From Streptomyces diastatochromogenes (GTDB taxonomy: Bacteria; Actinomycetota; Actinomycetes; Streptomycetales; Streptomycetaceae): 64,000 nt of DNA. Numbering within the stretch: position 1 is the first letter of the stretch; the number at the start of each line of letters is the position of its first letter. A model generated the notes under the pieces. It saw nothing but the letters and a program-made list of their open reading frames with translations, had not been told where the DNA came from and ran no database searches. The position numbers and the translations under genes were made by a program. The stretch covers positions 62,001 through 126,000 of the forward strand of contig NZ_MCGQ01000052.1 of NCBI RefSeq assembly GCF_002242805.1, read 5' to 3'. This document shows positions 1-8,080 of the stretch, piece by piece.

Positions 1-554
1 GTGCCCTGTCCGGCGACGACCAGCGGGTGGTCGGAGGAGGGGACGAGGACGGCGTCGCGCTCGCTCGCCAGGGCGCGGGCGCGTTCTTCCCGTTCGGCCA
101 CTCCCCCGCCGACCCGCAGAGTCTCGGCGCCGAGCGCGCGGATGGCGGCGGCCTTCGCGGGAGCCGCGCCCGCCGCCAGGACCACCGTCAGCCGGATGCC
201 GAGCGTGCGGGCGAGGCGGGCCAGGGCGATGCCGTGGTTGCCGGAGGAGCCGGTGACGATTTGGCCGGCGTCCAGGGCGAGGACGGCGTTGGCGGCGCCG
301 CGCAGCTTGAACGAGCCGGACGGCTGGAGGTGTTCGGCCTTCAGCAGCACGCGCGGGCCGTCCACCGCCGTCGCCGGGCCGGGCAGGAGAGGGGTGTGGA
401 CGACGTACGGGGCGATGCGCTCGGCGGCGGCGCGCAGATCGGCGGGGCCGAGGCGCACCTCGGCGGCGGCGCGCAGATCGGCGGGGCCGAGGCGCACCTC
501 GGCGGGGCTCGGGCGGCGGACGGTGGCGACCTGGCGCACGCCGGTGGCGGTCAT
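1..554 (-). CDS. Serine/threonine dehydratase-like PLP enzyme (3' end outside window)
   Basis: About 184 residues are visible and the gene runs off the left edge. The fold-type II PLP signature is clear: PSGSFKLRGA around residues 78-87, with K83 the expected Schiff-base lysine, then TGSSGNHG, the phosphate-binding loop. Family members deaminate Thr or Ser, or carry out related beta-replacements; the precise reaction cannot be read from this part. The ATG overlaps the stop of the upstream adenylation gene (ATGA), so the two are translationally coupled and probably belong to one pathway. An odd feature is that residues 18-30 are repeated exactly as residues 31-43 (a 39-nt tandem duplication). 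The enzyme might supply 2-oxobutyrate or a dehydro/diamino acid for the cluster, but that is inference. Confidence 0.85.
   Translation of the reverse strand, partial: MTATGVRQVATVRRPSPAEVRLGPADLRAAAEVRLGPADLRAAAERIAPYVVHTPLLPGPATAVDGPRVLLKAEHLQPSGSFKLRGAANAVLALDAGQIVTGSSGNHGIALARLARTLGIRLTVVLAAGAAPAKAAAIRALGAETLRVGGGVAEREERARALASERDAVLVPSSDHPLVVAGQG
422..499. repeat. 39-nt perfect tandem duplication
   Basis: Two identical 39-nt copies (422-460 and 461-499) lie inside the PLP-enzyme gene. The repeat is in frame and duplicates 13 residues (AEVRLGPADLRAA) just before the catalytic core. Confidence 0.95.
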
Positions 555-2353
555 CCGGCTCTCCCGACACTTCCGGCTCGCCCGACACTCCGGGCTTTCT
601 CGACGGCCCCGGCTCCCTCGACGGCCCCGGCTCCCTCGAAGGTCCCGGCTCGCCCGATCGTCCCGGCTCGCCCAACGGTCCTGGCTCTCCCGACACTTCC
701 GGTTCCCCCGACCGTCTCGGCCCGCCCGACACTTCCGGCTCCCCTAACCGTCCCGGCTTCCCCGACACTTCCGGCTCCCCCAACGCTCCCGGCTCGCCCA
801 ACGGTCCCGGCGCTCCCGACCCTTCCGGTTCCCCCGACCGTCTCGGCTCCCCCAACGCCCCCGACTCCCCCCGCGTCGGCAAGGAGCCTCCGGTCCGCCT
901 TGCCACCCCGTGTCGTCGGCAGCGTGTCGAGTCGTACGAAGCGGCGGGGCATCAGGTGGGGCGGCAGCAGGCGGGCGAGATGGGCGCGCAGCGCCGTGTC
1001 CGTGGTGTCGGCCAGCTCGCCCGTGACATGGGCGAGGAGATACCCGCGCCCCCGGTCGTCGCGGTGCGGCGTGACCACGGCCCCGGTGACCCTCGGGTGG
1101 GCCAGCAGCACACCCTCGATCTCCGCCGGGTCCACGCGGTAGCCGCGTATCTTCACCTGCCGGTCGGTCCGGCCGGCGTAGTGCAGGCCCTCGGGTCCCC
1201 ACCAGCCGAGGTCGCCGGTGCGGTAGAGGCGGGCGCCGGGCGGGCCGTACGGGTCGGGTACGAAGCATGCGGCCGTGCGGGCCGGTCGGCCGCCGTAGCC
1301 GCGGGCCAGGCAGGCTCCCCCGATGTACACCTCGCCCACCATGCCGTCGGGCACGGGTGCCAAGTCCGCGTCCAGGACCCGGATCACGGCTCCGGCGCGG
1401 GGCGTGCCCACCGGGTCGGCGGACGGGTCGGTTGCGGCGGGGACGGCGTACCGGGTGGTGGTCATGGTGCACTCGGTCGGGCCGTACTGGTTGACCAGCG
1501 TGCCGGGTACGAGGGAGCGGCCGCCCGCGACGAGGAAGGGCCGCAGCGACTCCCCGCTGGACGCCACCAGGCGGACGCCGGCCAGCGGGTCGCCGAGCCC
1601 CTGCTGCCCGGCCAGGTGGGTCAGGAAGGAGGGGGTGGTGCTCAGCACGGCGGTGATGCCGTGCTCGCGGACGGTGCGGGCGAAGTCCTCGGGGCGCAGC
1701 AGCCGGGCGCGGTCCACGATCACCAGGCGGGCGCCGGCGAGCAGCGGGACGAAGGTGTCCCGGATCGAGGCGTCGTAGCCGAGGGGTGCCGTCTGCAGGG
1801 CCACCGTGTCCGGGCCGAGACCGAACGCCGTCGCCGTGTCCCGCAAGTAGGTGTCGAGGCTGCGGTGTTCGACCAGGACGGCACTGGGTTCCCCGGTGCT
1901 GCCGGAGGTGTGGCTGACGTAGGCGAGGGCGCGGGGATCGACCGGGCCCGGCCGTGCGTCGTCCGGGGTCGCCGGGTGCGGCTGGTCGAGGAGGACGGAC
2001 GGCATCCGCAGGCCGAGGGCGGGGGCCAGGTCGGCGGTGGTCAGCAGCAGGCCGGCGCCCGCGCTGCGGGTGAACGCGGCCAGTCGGTCGCGCGGTTGCC
2101 CCACGTCGAGCGTCAGGAAGGCCGCCCCGCAGCGCAGGACCGCGGCCATGGCCGCCACCGCCCGGGTTCCGTGCTCGACGGCGACGGCGCACACCGTCTC
2201 CGGGCCGACGCCGTGGGCCCGCAGGGTACGGGCCGTCTCCTCGATGTGCTCGGCGAGTCGGGCGTAGGTCACCTCACCCGAGGGTGTGGTGAGCGCGATC
2301 CGGCGCGGGTGACGTGAGGCGTGTGCGTGGATGTCGTCGGCGACGGTGCGCAT
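551..2353 (-). CDS. Stand-alone NRPS adenylation domain with hexapeptide-repeat tail
   Basis: A 600-residue AMP-binding protein with the order of an NRPS adenylation domain: SGSTGEPS (A3), YDASIRD (A4), NQYGPTE (A5), YRTGDLGWW (A7), GRTDRQVKIRGYR (A8) and TTRGGKADRR (A10). No carrier domain follows. Instead the last ~105 residues are hexads of consensus AG(S/T)VGR. The A3 lysine (normally PKG) is Ser here. The pocket residues I align to the GrsA code read D-A-R-S-A-S-Q-M-T-K, which matches no code I know; the leading Asp suggests an alpha-amino acid. The ATG overlaps the stop of the LanB-like gene. Both neighbours are coupled by ATGA. It probably loads an amino acid for a carrier elsewhere, with help from the MbtH protein at 4946-5197. 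Confidence 0.85.
   Translation of the reverse strand: MRTVADDIHAHASRHPRRIALTTPSGEVTYARLAEHIEETARTLRAHGVGPETVCAVAVEHGTRAVAAMAAVLRCGAAFLTLDVGQPRDRLAAFTRSAGAGLLLTTADLAPALGLRMPSVLLDQPHPATPDDARPGPVDPRALAYVSHTSGSTGEPSAVLVEHRSLDTYLRDTATAFGLGPDTVALQTAPLGYDASIRDTFVPLLAGARLVIVDRARLLRPEDFARTVREHGITAVLSTTPSFLTHLAGQQGLGDPLAGVRLVASSGESLRPFLVAGGRSLVPGTLVNQYGPTECTMTTTRYAVPAATDPSADPVGTPRAGAVIRVLDADLAPVPDGMVGEVYIGGACLARGYGGRPARTAACFVPDPYGPPGARLYRTGDLGWWGPEGLHYAGRTDRQVKIRGYRVDPAEIEGVLLAHPRVTGAVVTPHRDDRGRGYLLAHVTGELADTTDTALRAHLARLLPPHLMPRRFVRLDTLPTTRGGKADRRLLADAGGVGGVGGAETVGGTGRVGSAGTVGRAGSVGGAGSVGEAGTVRGAGSVGRAETVGGTGSVGRARTVGRAGTIGRAGTFEGAGAVEGAGAVEKARSVGRAGSVGRAG
560..847. repeat. Array of about 16 degenerate 18-nt units
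   Basis: Read on the minus strand, this stretch is 16 in-frame hexapeptides (consensus AGSVGR, with variants such as AETVGG and AGAVEG) ending two codons before the stop. Units diverge by a few bases but keep the 18-nt period throughout. It forms the whole C-terminal tail of the adenylation protein. Confidence 0.9.
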
Positions 2354-4677
2354 CACGCCTCCCCCGTGCCGGCGACGGTCTGGTCGACCGCCACGAACCG
2401 GAGTTCGGAGGTGTAGCGGCGGCCCTCGTCGTCGGTGAGCCAGGCCTGTTCCGGGGTGGGCAGCATCTCGCTGACCTTCAGGCGGGCCCCGGGGTCCTTG
2501 CGGGCGAGCCTGCGGGCCGCCTTGGCGAGGATGGTGATGTACACGGGGCTGTCGAAGTCGACGTAGAACGGGCGGGGTTCGGTCGGGGAGACGACGAAGA
2601 CGAACCGGGGCAGCTCGTGGCGGCGCTGCCAGTGCCGGGCCCGGACGAAGCGGGCGGCCTCCGCCTTCTCGTCGGCGAAGTCCACTCCGGCGACGGGGAG
2701 TTGCCAGGTCTCGCGGGCCACGGTCATGCGGTCGACGGTGATGCGCGGGGTGTGCTCGCCCTCCGGGCGCAGGGTGAAGCGGTCCATGACGCGCTGGGTG
2801 AGCGTGTTGGCGTACACGTCGAGGAGGTCGTACACCGTGCCGTCGGGCAGGACGGCGGCGAGCCGGCCGCCCTGGTCCTCGACGGTGACGTCCGCGCCGA
2901 GCACGGTGCGGGGCCGGTGCGGGTCTCCGGTCTGGTCGACCAGGGCCACGTAGTGGTCCTCGGGCCGGTCCAGGGCGGGGCGGCTGCGCGAGGACCACTT
3001 CAGGGGCAGTTCCTTCGGCAGCATGGGCAGCAGGCGCGGGCCGGGGAAGTCGCGGGTGGTCTCGGCGAGGAGCACGTCCCGGTCGGGGTGCTGGTACACG
3101 AACAGGGAGGCACCCATCGTGTTCAGCGCGCAGTGCATCTCGCCCAGGACCAGTTCGACGTCACCGCGCGCGAGGGCCTCGTCGTCCTCGGCGATCACCA
3201 GGACGTCGGGGCTGATGTACCGGGCCAGCGACCAGCCGTCGCCCGGTTCGTCGAACTCCCGCCGCACCCGCTCGGCCAGCTCCGCCGTGGACAGCCGGAC
3301 CCGGCGCGCTCCCGGCGGCAGGTCGAGGATCTTCGTCCACTTGGCGCGCAGTTCGGCCTGGGCGGTGTCGATGAGGTCGCCGGCGTCCGGGTGCGGGGAG
3401 GGCAGGGTGTGCAGCCACAGGGTGGCGAGGTCCACGGGTGCGCCGTCGGCGCGCAGCCGGTCGTGGACGGTGCGCAGGCGGGTGCGGATGGCGTCGGCGA
3501 AGCGGTTGGTCATCCAGCGGGCGGCGGTCAGGCAGAGTTGGAGCGGCTCCAGGTGGGCGAGGAGTCCGGCGCCGGCCGTGGCGGTCGCCGAGCGGCGGGC
3601 GTCGGAGTACACCAACCCCCGGCAGGGCGCGGTGCGTTCGCCCTTGGCGCGCTGGGCCTCGCTGTCGGTGAGCGCGGCGAAGTCGGCCTCCAGGTCGCCG
3701 ATCGCGCGGGTCAGCGCTGTGGCGTCGGTACCGGCGGAGCGTACGGCGTCCCGGCCGCGTTCCAGCACGGCCAGCTTGGCGAGCGCCCGTTCACGGGCCG
3801 CCTCGTCGGGGACGCGTTCCAGGATGCGGCGCAGAGCGCGGTCGGGTCGGGTGGCGGCGGGGACCTCCAGTTTCCAGTGGACCCAGCGGCGGGAGACCAG
3901 TTCGCCCACGATCCGGGCCGCCTCGCCCGCTTCGATGCCGAGGGCGTCGGCGATCGCGTCCGGGTGGCGGGTGCCGTCGCACAGCCGCAGCACGGCCAGT
4001 TCGGTGGCACCGATCCGCTGGGCGGGCCGCCCCGGCACCCGTACCGCACCGTCCACCGGGCGCACGAAGGACACCCGGCGGGGCGGGATCCAGCGCATCA
4101 GGTCCCGGTCCTCGGCCAGCACCTTGGCGAGGGCGTCGATCGCCCACCCGGAGAAGTACACCTCCGAGGCGGCGAGAAAGCCCTGCCCGGGGTCGACGGC
4201 GACGGCATCCGGGGTGGACGGGTCCCAGCGGCCCCACCCGACCGGGCCGAAGAAGCCGATGGTGTCGTTCTTCACGCAGAACCGCTGCCAGTAGTGGGCG
4301 ACCAGTTCCTCGCGCTGCCGGGGCATGCTGCTGCGGCTGTCGGCCGTGGGCGTCCAGCGCAGGAACGGGGCAATGCCGGTGCGCAGGACGGCCGGGTTCT
4401 GCCAGGCCAGGGCTGCCTGGAAGCGGGCCTGGGCGGCGATCTCCTGCAGCCGGCGGGCGGTGCGTACGGCGGCCTCGGAGACGTCCTCGGTGAAGGCCTG
4501 CCACTCGGTGCCGGACAGGTCGGCGTCCGGGCCGAACTTGTCGGCGGCCTCGGCCAGTCCGGGCGGGGCGAGGCGCAGGACGCCGTCGGCGGGGAAACCC
4601 GGGCCGCGCAGCGCGAACTGTTCCCACAGCCGCCAGCCTCCGCCCGGCAGCAGGACAGGTGCGTGCTCGTCCGACAT
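2353..4677 (-). CDS. LanB-like (lantibiotic dehydratase N-terminal) protein without elimination domain
   Basis: A 774-residue member of the lantibiotic dehydratase N-terminal family, recognised by the CVKNDTIGFFGPVGWG segment near residues 135-150 and the typical end ELRFVAVDQT. In LanB enzymes this region uses glutamyl-tRNA to glutamylate Ser/Thr. Relatives without the elimination domain are either split LanBs or peptide aminoacyl-tRNA ligases (PEARLs), which extend a peptide C-terminus. Full-length LanB has about 1000 residues, so the ~300-residue elimination domain is missing here, and no separate copy is seen in the window. The ATG at 4677 is chosen because GGAAGGAG lies just upstream. 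It is first in a coupled trio with the adenylation domain and PLP enzyme. No obvious substrate peptide lies beside it. Confidence 0.8.
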   Translation of the reverse strand: MSDEHAPVLLPGGGWRLWEQFALRGPGFPADGVLRLAPPGLAEAADKFGPDADLSGTEWQAFTEDVSEAAVRTARRLQEIAAQARFQAALAWQNPAVLRTGIAPFLRWTPTADSRSSMPRQREELVAHYWQRFCVKNDTIGFFGPVGWGRWDPSTPDAVAVDPGQGFLAASEVYFSGWAIDALAKVLAEDRDLMRWIPPRRVSFVRPVDGAVRVPGRPAQRIGATELAVLRLCDGTRHPDAIADALGIEAGEAARIVGELVSRRWVHWKLEVPAATRPDRALRRILERVPDEAARERALAKLAVLERGRDAVRSAGTDATALTRAIGDLEADFAALTDSEAQRAKGERTAPCRGLVYSDARRSATATAGAGLLAHLEPLQLCLTAARWMTNRFADAIRTRLRTVHDRLRADGAPVDLATLWLHTLPSPHPDAGDLIDTAQAELRAKWTKILDLPPGARRVRLSTAELAERVRREFDEPGDGWSLARYISPDVLVIAEDDEALARGDVELVLGEMHCALNTMGASLFVYQHPDRDVLLAETTRDFPGPRLLPMLPKELPLKWSSRSRPALDRPEDHYVALVDQTGDPHRPRTVLGADVTVEDQGGRLAAVLPDGTVYDLLDVYANTLTQRVMDRFTLRPEGEHTPRITVDRMTVARETWQLPVAGVDFADEKAEAARFVRARHWQRRHELPRFVFVVSPTEPRPFYVDFDSPVYITILAKAARRLARKDPGARLKVSEMLPTPEQAWLTDDEGRRYTSELRFVAVDQTVAGTGEA

Positions 4678-4945
4678 CGCGTGGCTCCTTCCGGAAAGGG
4701 GGTGCGCGGGAATCGCGTGGCTCGGCCGGGCGGCGGGCGCCGCCGCCGGGAGTGCCGGGTGCCGGGCTCCCCGCGACCGGTCAGCACCGTCCCGCGGCAC
4801 GGGCACCCCTCACCAGAGAAGATCCGGCAGCAACGCGCGCCGCCGGATCGGCGCGTTCGTCCCTGCCCCGGGTGCGGGGCCGCGGGCACGCTGACCTCGT
4901 CGGCCCCTGACCTGCGGTCGGCCCATCATCTGCGGGAGGTTCACC
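4678..4945. promoter_or_regulatory. Divergent promoter region (LanB-like trio / mbtH)
   Basis: A 268-nt non-coding gap between two divergent transcription units. Both starts carry clear ribosome binding sites (GGAAGGAG to the left, GGGAGG to the right). I see no convincing -35/-10 pair or long palindrome. Confidence 0.5.
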
Positions 4946-5197
4946 GTGACGCACGACAACCTGGCGACCGGTACGGGCGGCGAGGAGGCCGGCCGGGACA
5001 GCGACGAGGTGTATCTCGTGGTGCGCAACGACGAGGAGCAGTACTCGATCTGGCGCGCGGACCGCGAGGTGCCCGCGGGCTGGTACTCGGAGGGGCTGCG
5101 GGGCAGCCGGCAGGAGTGCCTGGACCACATCGGCGTGATCTGGACGGACATGCGCCCGCTCAGCCTGCGCCGCCGGCTGGCCGGGGCAGATGTCTGA
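4946..5197 (+). CDS. MbtH-like protein
   Basis: An 83-residue protein with the MbtH signature: NDEEQYSIWRADREVPAGW, then CLDHIGVIWTDMRPLSL, including the conserved Trp residues. MbtH proteins bind NRPS adenylation domains and are often needed for their folding or activity. The GTG start at 4946 has GGGAGG seven bases upstream; the N-terminal ~20 residues are an unconserved extension. It overlaps the PPTase gene by 8 nt and faces away from the adenylation-domain trio, so it probably serves that A domain and/or the NRPSs at 19-33 kb. Confidence 0.95.
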   Translation: MTHDNLATGTGGEEAGRDSDEVYLVVRNDEEQYSIWRADREVPAGWYSEGLRGSRQECLDHIGVIWTDMRPLSLRRRLAGADV

Positions 5198-5960
5198 GCA
5201 CCGCCCGGGTCCGCTCCTGACCCGCCCGGCCCACGCCCCGCCGCCGGGGCTGCTCTGCCCGGCCGTGCTGGACCTGTCGGGTCTGCGGCGCCCGGTGGGA
5301 GTTCCTCGACCCCGGGCGCTGGAGGGGCCGTTGGAGTTGTACCTGGCCCGGGTCGGCGCCGTGGACGCGGGCGCCCTGCGCCATGCGCAGGAGCTGCTGG
5401 ACGCGGAGGAGCGGGCGCGTGCCCGCGCGTTCCGGCACGCCCGGGACCGGGACGCCTATGTGGTGGCGCACGCGGCACTCCGCAACGTCCTGAGCGTCCT
5501 GCTCGGCATGCGGGCCGACGCGCTGCCGCTGGTGCGCGAACCGTGCGCGGGCTGCGGCGGACCGCACGGCCGGCCGGCGCTGCGGACGCCGGGCGTGCAC
5601 TTCTCGCTGTCGCACAGCGGGGGCCTGGTGCTGATGGCGCTCGCCGGCGCTCCGGTCGGCGTCGACGTGGAGGGGCTGGCCACGGCGCAGGCGGTGCTGA
5701 GCGCCCGGTCCGCGCTGCACGTGGCGGAGCGGGACGAGCTGACCCTGCTGCCCGCCCACGAGCGTCCGTCGGCGTTCACCCGGGCCTGGGTCCGCAAGGA
5801 GGCCTATCTCAAGGGCCTGGGCACCGGCCTGGTGCGCGATCCCGCGCTGGACTACGTCGGCACCGGACCGCTGCCCGTCGCACCGGCACCGGACTGGACC
5901 CTGCGGGACGTGCTCGTACCGGCCGGGTACGCGGCGGCCGTGGCCCTGCGCAGCGCATGA
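5190..5960 (+). CDS. 4'-phosphopantetheinyl transferase, Sfp type
   Basis: This 256-residue enzyme transfers phosphopantetheine from CoA to the serine of carrier domains, activating NRPS T domains. Diagnostic motifs are VHFSLSHS, GVDVEG (metal-binding Asp/Glu) and WVRKEAYLKG. Length and motif order fit the Sfp family. The start overlaps the end of the MbtH gene by 8 nt, so the two are one operon. Its likely clients are the four T domains encoded at 19-33 kb. A strong hairpin follows the stop and probably ends the transcript. Confidence 0.93.
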   Translation: MSEHRPGPLLTRPAHAPPPGLLCPAVLDLSGLRRPVGVPRPRALEGPLELYLARVGAVDAGALRHAQELLDAEERARARAFRHARDRDAYVVAHAALRNVLSVLLGMRADALPLVREPCAGCGGPHGRPALRTPGVHFSLSHSGGLVLMALAGAPVGVDVEGLATAQAVLSARSALHVAERDELTLLPAHERPSAFTRAWVRKEAYLKGLGTGLVRDPALDYVGTGPLPVAPAPDWTLRDVLVPAGYAAAVALRSA

Positions 5961-5969
5961 CAAGGCAAG

Positions 5970-6003
5970 CAGTGGGGGCCGGTCCAACGACCGGCCCCCA
6001 CTG
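5970..6003 (+). terminator. Rho-independent-type hairpin after the PPTase gene
   Basis: A perfect 15-bp stem (5970-5984 with 5989-6003) and a 4-nt loop lie ten bases after the PPTase stop. There is no U-tract, as is usual for Streptomyces terminators. Confidence 0.85.
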
Positions 6004-6094
6004 GGCTGTTCGGCCGAGGCACCCGAATCCCGGAGTGTTCACCTCCACGATTCCTTCATGTCTCCCCGGGAGGCACCGCGATACGATCACGCGC

Positions 6095-6835
6095 GTGACG
6101 GCACCCGAACCGACCATCCTCGCCACCTCCGGAGGGCACCGCGTCGGCGGACGCACCCGGGTGCTCTTCGACGCCCTGGTCCATCACGCGGTCGACCTCT
6201 CCGGTGTGCACGGCCGGCGCCCGCGGATCCTGTACGTCGGCACGGCCACGGGAGACGCGGAACACGTCACGGCGCGGGTGTCCGAGGCGGCCCGGGTGGC
6301 GGGCTTCGACCTCACCCCGCTGCAGCTGTTCCCCATGCCGAACGTCGACGACATCGAGGCCACCGTCCTCGGCCATGACGTGGTCTGGGTGATGGGCGGC
6401 TCGGTCGCCAACCTGCTCGCCGTGTGGCGGGTGCACGGCCTGGACACCGTGATGCGCCGCGCCTGGCAGGCGGGCGTGGTGCTCGCCGGTGTGAGCGCGG
6501 GCTCCATCTGCTGGTTCCGGGGCGGCGCGACGGACTCCTTCGGGCCCGAGCTGCGCCCGGTCACCGACGCCCTCGGCCTGCTCCCGTACGGCAACGGCGT
6601 GCACTACGACTCCGACGCGGGCCGTCGGCCGCTGATGCACCGCCTGGTCGCGGACGGCACCCTCCCGACCTCCCACTGCACCGATGACGGAGTGGGCCTG
6701 GTCTACCGGGGCACCGAGTTGGTCGAGGCCGTGGCGGAACTGCCGGGCAAGGCCGCCTACTTGGTCTCCCGGCGGGGCGAGCGGGCGGTGGAGGAGCGCA
6801 TCGAGCCGCGGCTGCTGCCGACGCCGGCGTTCTGA
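6095..6835 (+). CDS. Peptidase E-like (family S51) peptidase
   Basis: A 246-residue protein with the S51 nucleophile motif GVSAGSICWF and the upstream VWVMGGSVANLL strand-turn. Family members are cytoplasmic serine peptidases (alpha-aspartyl dipeptidase, cyanophycinase). The GTG at 6095 is chosen because family homology begins right there (PTILATSGG). A TACGAT -10-like hexamer at 6082-6087 sits only seven bases upstream, so the mRNA may be leaderless. It is separated from the PPTase by a terminator, so any role in the cluster (leader or product trimming) is speculative. Confidence 0.85.
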   Translation: MTAPEPTILATSGGHRVGGRTRVLFDALVHHAVDLSGVHGRRPRILYVGTATGDAEHVTARVSEAARVAGFDLTPLQLFPMPNVDDIEATVLGHDVVWVMGGSVANLLAVWRVHGLDTVMRRAWQAGVVLAGVSAGSICWFRGGATDSFGPELRPVTDALGLLPYGNGVHYDSDAGRRPLMHRLVADGTLPTSHCTDDGVGLVYRGTELVEAVAELPGKAAYLVSRRGERAVEERIEPRLLPTPAF

Positions 6836-6872
6836 GGCGCCTTCAGGGCGTCGGCACGGCTGCCGCACGGCG

Positions 6873-7472
6873 TCAGACGAGGCCGTGGCGTACCGCGTGA
6901 GCCACCGCGTGGGCGCGGTTGCGGGCCTGGAGGCGGGACATGACCTCGTAGATGACGTTCTTGACGGTGTGTTCGGAGCAGGACAGCAGCCGGGCGATGT
7001 CCGCGTTGCCGTGCCCCTCGGCCATCAGACGCAGCACGGAGGTCTGCCGGGCGGTCAGGGCCGGCCGCGCTCCGGTCCGCGCCGGGGTGCCGTGCTGCGG
7101 GCCGGTGGTCAGGAGCTGGGACAGTACCGGGTAGGGGATGCTCTGGTACGGGTGGCCGGTGCGGCGGAAGGCTGCCATCAGGTTGTCCTCGGTGAGGTCC
7201 GAAGCCCTGAGGACGACCGCTCCGGCGCGCAGGGCCAGCATCAGGCCCCTGCGTGTGACGTTGTCGCACACGAGCAGCAGCGGGCCGGGGTCACGGACGC
7301 CCCGCAACGCCTGCTCGGCGTCGTCGGCGACGATCACCGTGGCGGTGGGGGCATCATGGGCGGGCGCCTGGTCGAGACCGGCGCGCCGGGCGAGGGCGTG
7401 GACGCGGTCCGCGTGGCGCGGGGACAGGACGCGTATGCGCAGCGCACCAGGGGCGGTGAGGGTCGTCGTCAC
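6873..7472 (-). CDS. LuxR-type transcriptional regulator
   Basis: A 199-residue protein. The N-terminal ~120 residues resemble a receiver-like alpha/beta domain without an obvious phospho-acceptor pattern. The C-terminus is a LuxR helix-turn-helix (PALTARQTSVLRLMAEG ... NADIARLLSCSEHTVKNVI). The ATG overlaps the stop of the next LuxR gene (ATGA), and the two proteins share architecture and the ending RNRAHAVA-A-R-GL, pointing to an ancient duplication. The pair sits beside and diverges from the LanM gene, so control of that promoter is likely (inference). Confidence 0.88.
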   Translation of the reverse strand: MTTTLTAPGALRIRVLSPRHADRVHALARRAGLDQAPAHDAPTATVIVADDAEQALRGVRDPGPLLLVCDNVTRRGLMLALRAGAVVLRASDLTEDNLMAAFRRTGHPYQSIPYPVLSQLLTTGPQHGTPARTGARPALTARQTSVLRLMAEGHGNADIARLLSCSEHTVKNVIYEVMSRLQARNRAHAVAHAVRHGLV

Positions 7473-8080
7473 AGCAGGCCCGCCCTCAGTGCGTAGGCCA
7501 CCGCGTGGGCGCGATTGCGCAGCCGGAAGCGCTGGGTGATGTCGTGGACGACCGTGGTCACCGTGCGCGGGGAGTAGGCGAGGCGCTGGGCGATCTCCGC
7601 CGTCTCGTGCCCGTCGGCGACGAGTTCCAGGACCGAGCGCTCGCGTTCCGACAGGGCGCTGCCCGCCCAGCCGCCTGCCGTGTGCCGGGCCGCGCCCGGC
7701 CGGTCGAGGACCTGTTCGAGCAGTTCGGGTGGCAGGGTGCAGTCGTCCCGGGCGGCGGCCAGCACCGCGTGGGCGAGGCGCGCGGCGTCGGCCTCCCGGC
7801 GCAGCAACAGGCCGCGGGCGCCGGCGGCGAGGGCGTGCAGGGCGTCACCGGAGGCGAGGGCACCGGCCACCAGGACGACGGCGGGGCGGTTCGGGTGGGC
7901 ACGGGTGGTGCGCACGATGTCGAGTTCGGCGGGTCCGAGCCGGTCCACGGTGAGGACGGCGACCCGTGCGTCACCGGGCTCGCACACGGCCAGCCCCGGG
8001 CACGTGAGCAGGGAACTGCGGGTGCCGGCCTCCAGCACCGGGTCGAGGGCGACCACACCGACGGGTACGGGTGCTCCCAT
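7469..8080 (-). CDS. LuxR-type transcriptional regulator (paralogue of the adjacent gene)
   Basis: A 203-residue protein with an N-terminal receiver-like domain (VGVVALDPVLEAG ...) and a C-terminal LuxR HTH (SALSERERSVLELVADG, TAEIAQRLAYSPRTVTTVV). The ATG at 8080 has AAGGAG upstream. It is the first gene of a coupled pair transcribed away from lanM, separated by a 446-nt region rich in TGGGGGT palindromes that these regulators could bind. Confidence 0.9.
   Translation of the reverse strand: MGAPVPVGVVALDPVLEAGTRSSLLTCPGLAVCEPGDARVAVLTVDRLGPAELDIVRTTRAHPNRPAVVLVAGALASGDALHALAAGARGLLLRREADAARLAHAVLAAARDDCTLPPELLEQVLDRPGAARHTAGGWAGSALSERERSVLELVADGHETAEIAQRLAYSPRTVTTVVHDITQRFRLRNRAHAVAYALRAGLL

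Noticed and set aside
2314..5220. Very long plus-strand open frame opposite the LanB-like gene
   Set aside because: It is the antisense shadow of a gene with clear family motifs; high GC leaves antisense frames open. Translation shows no domains.
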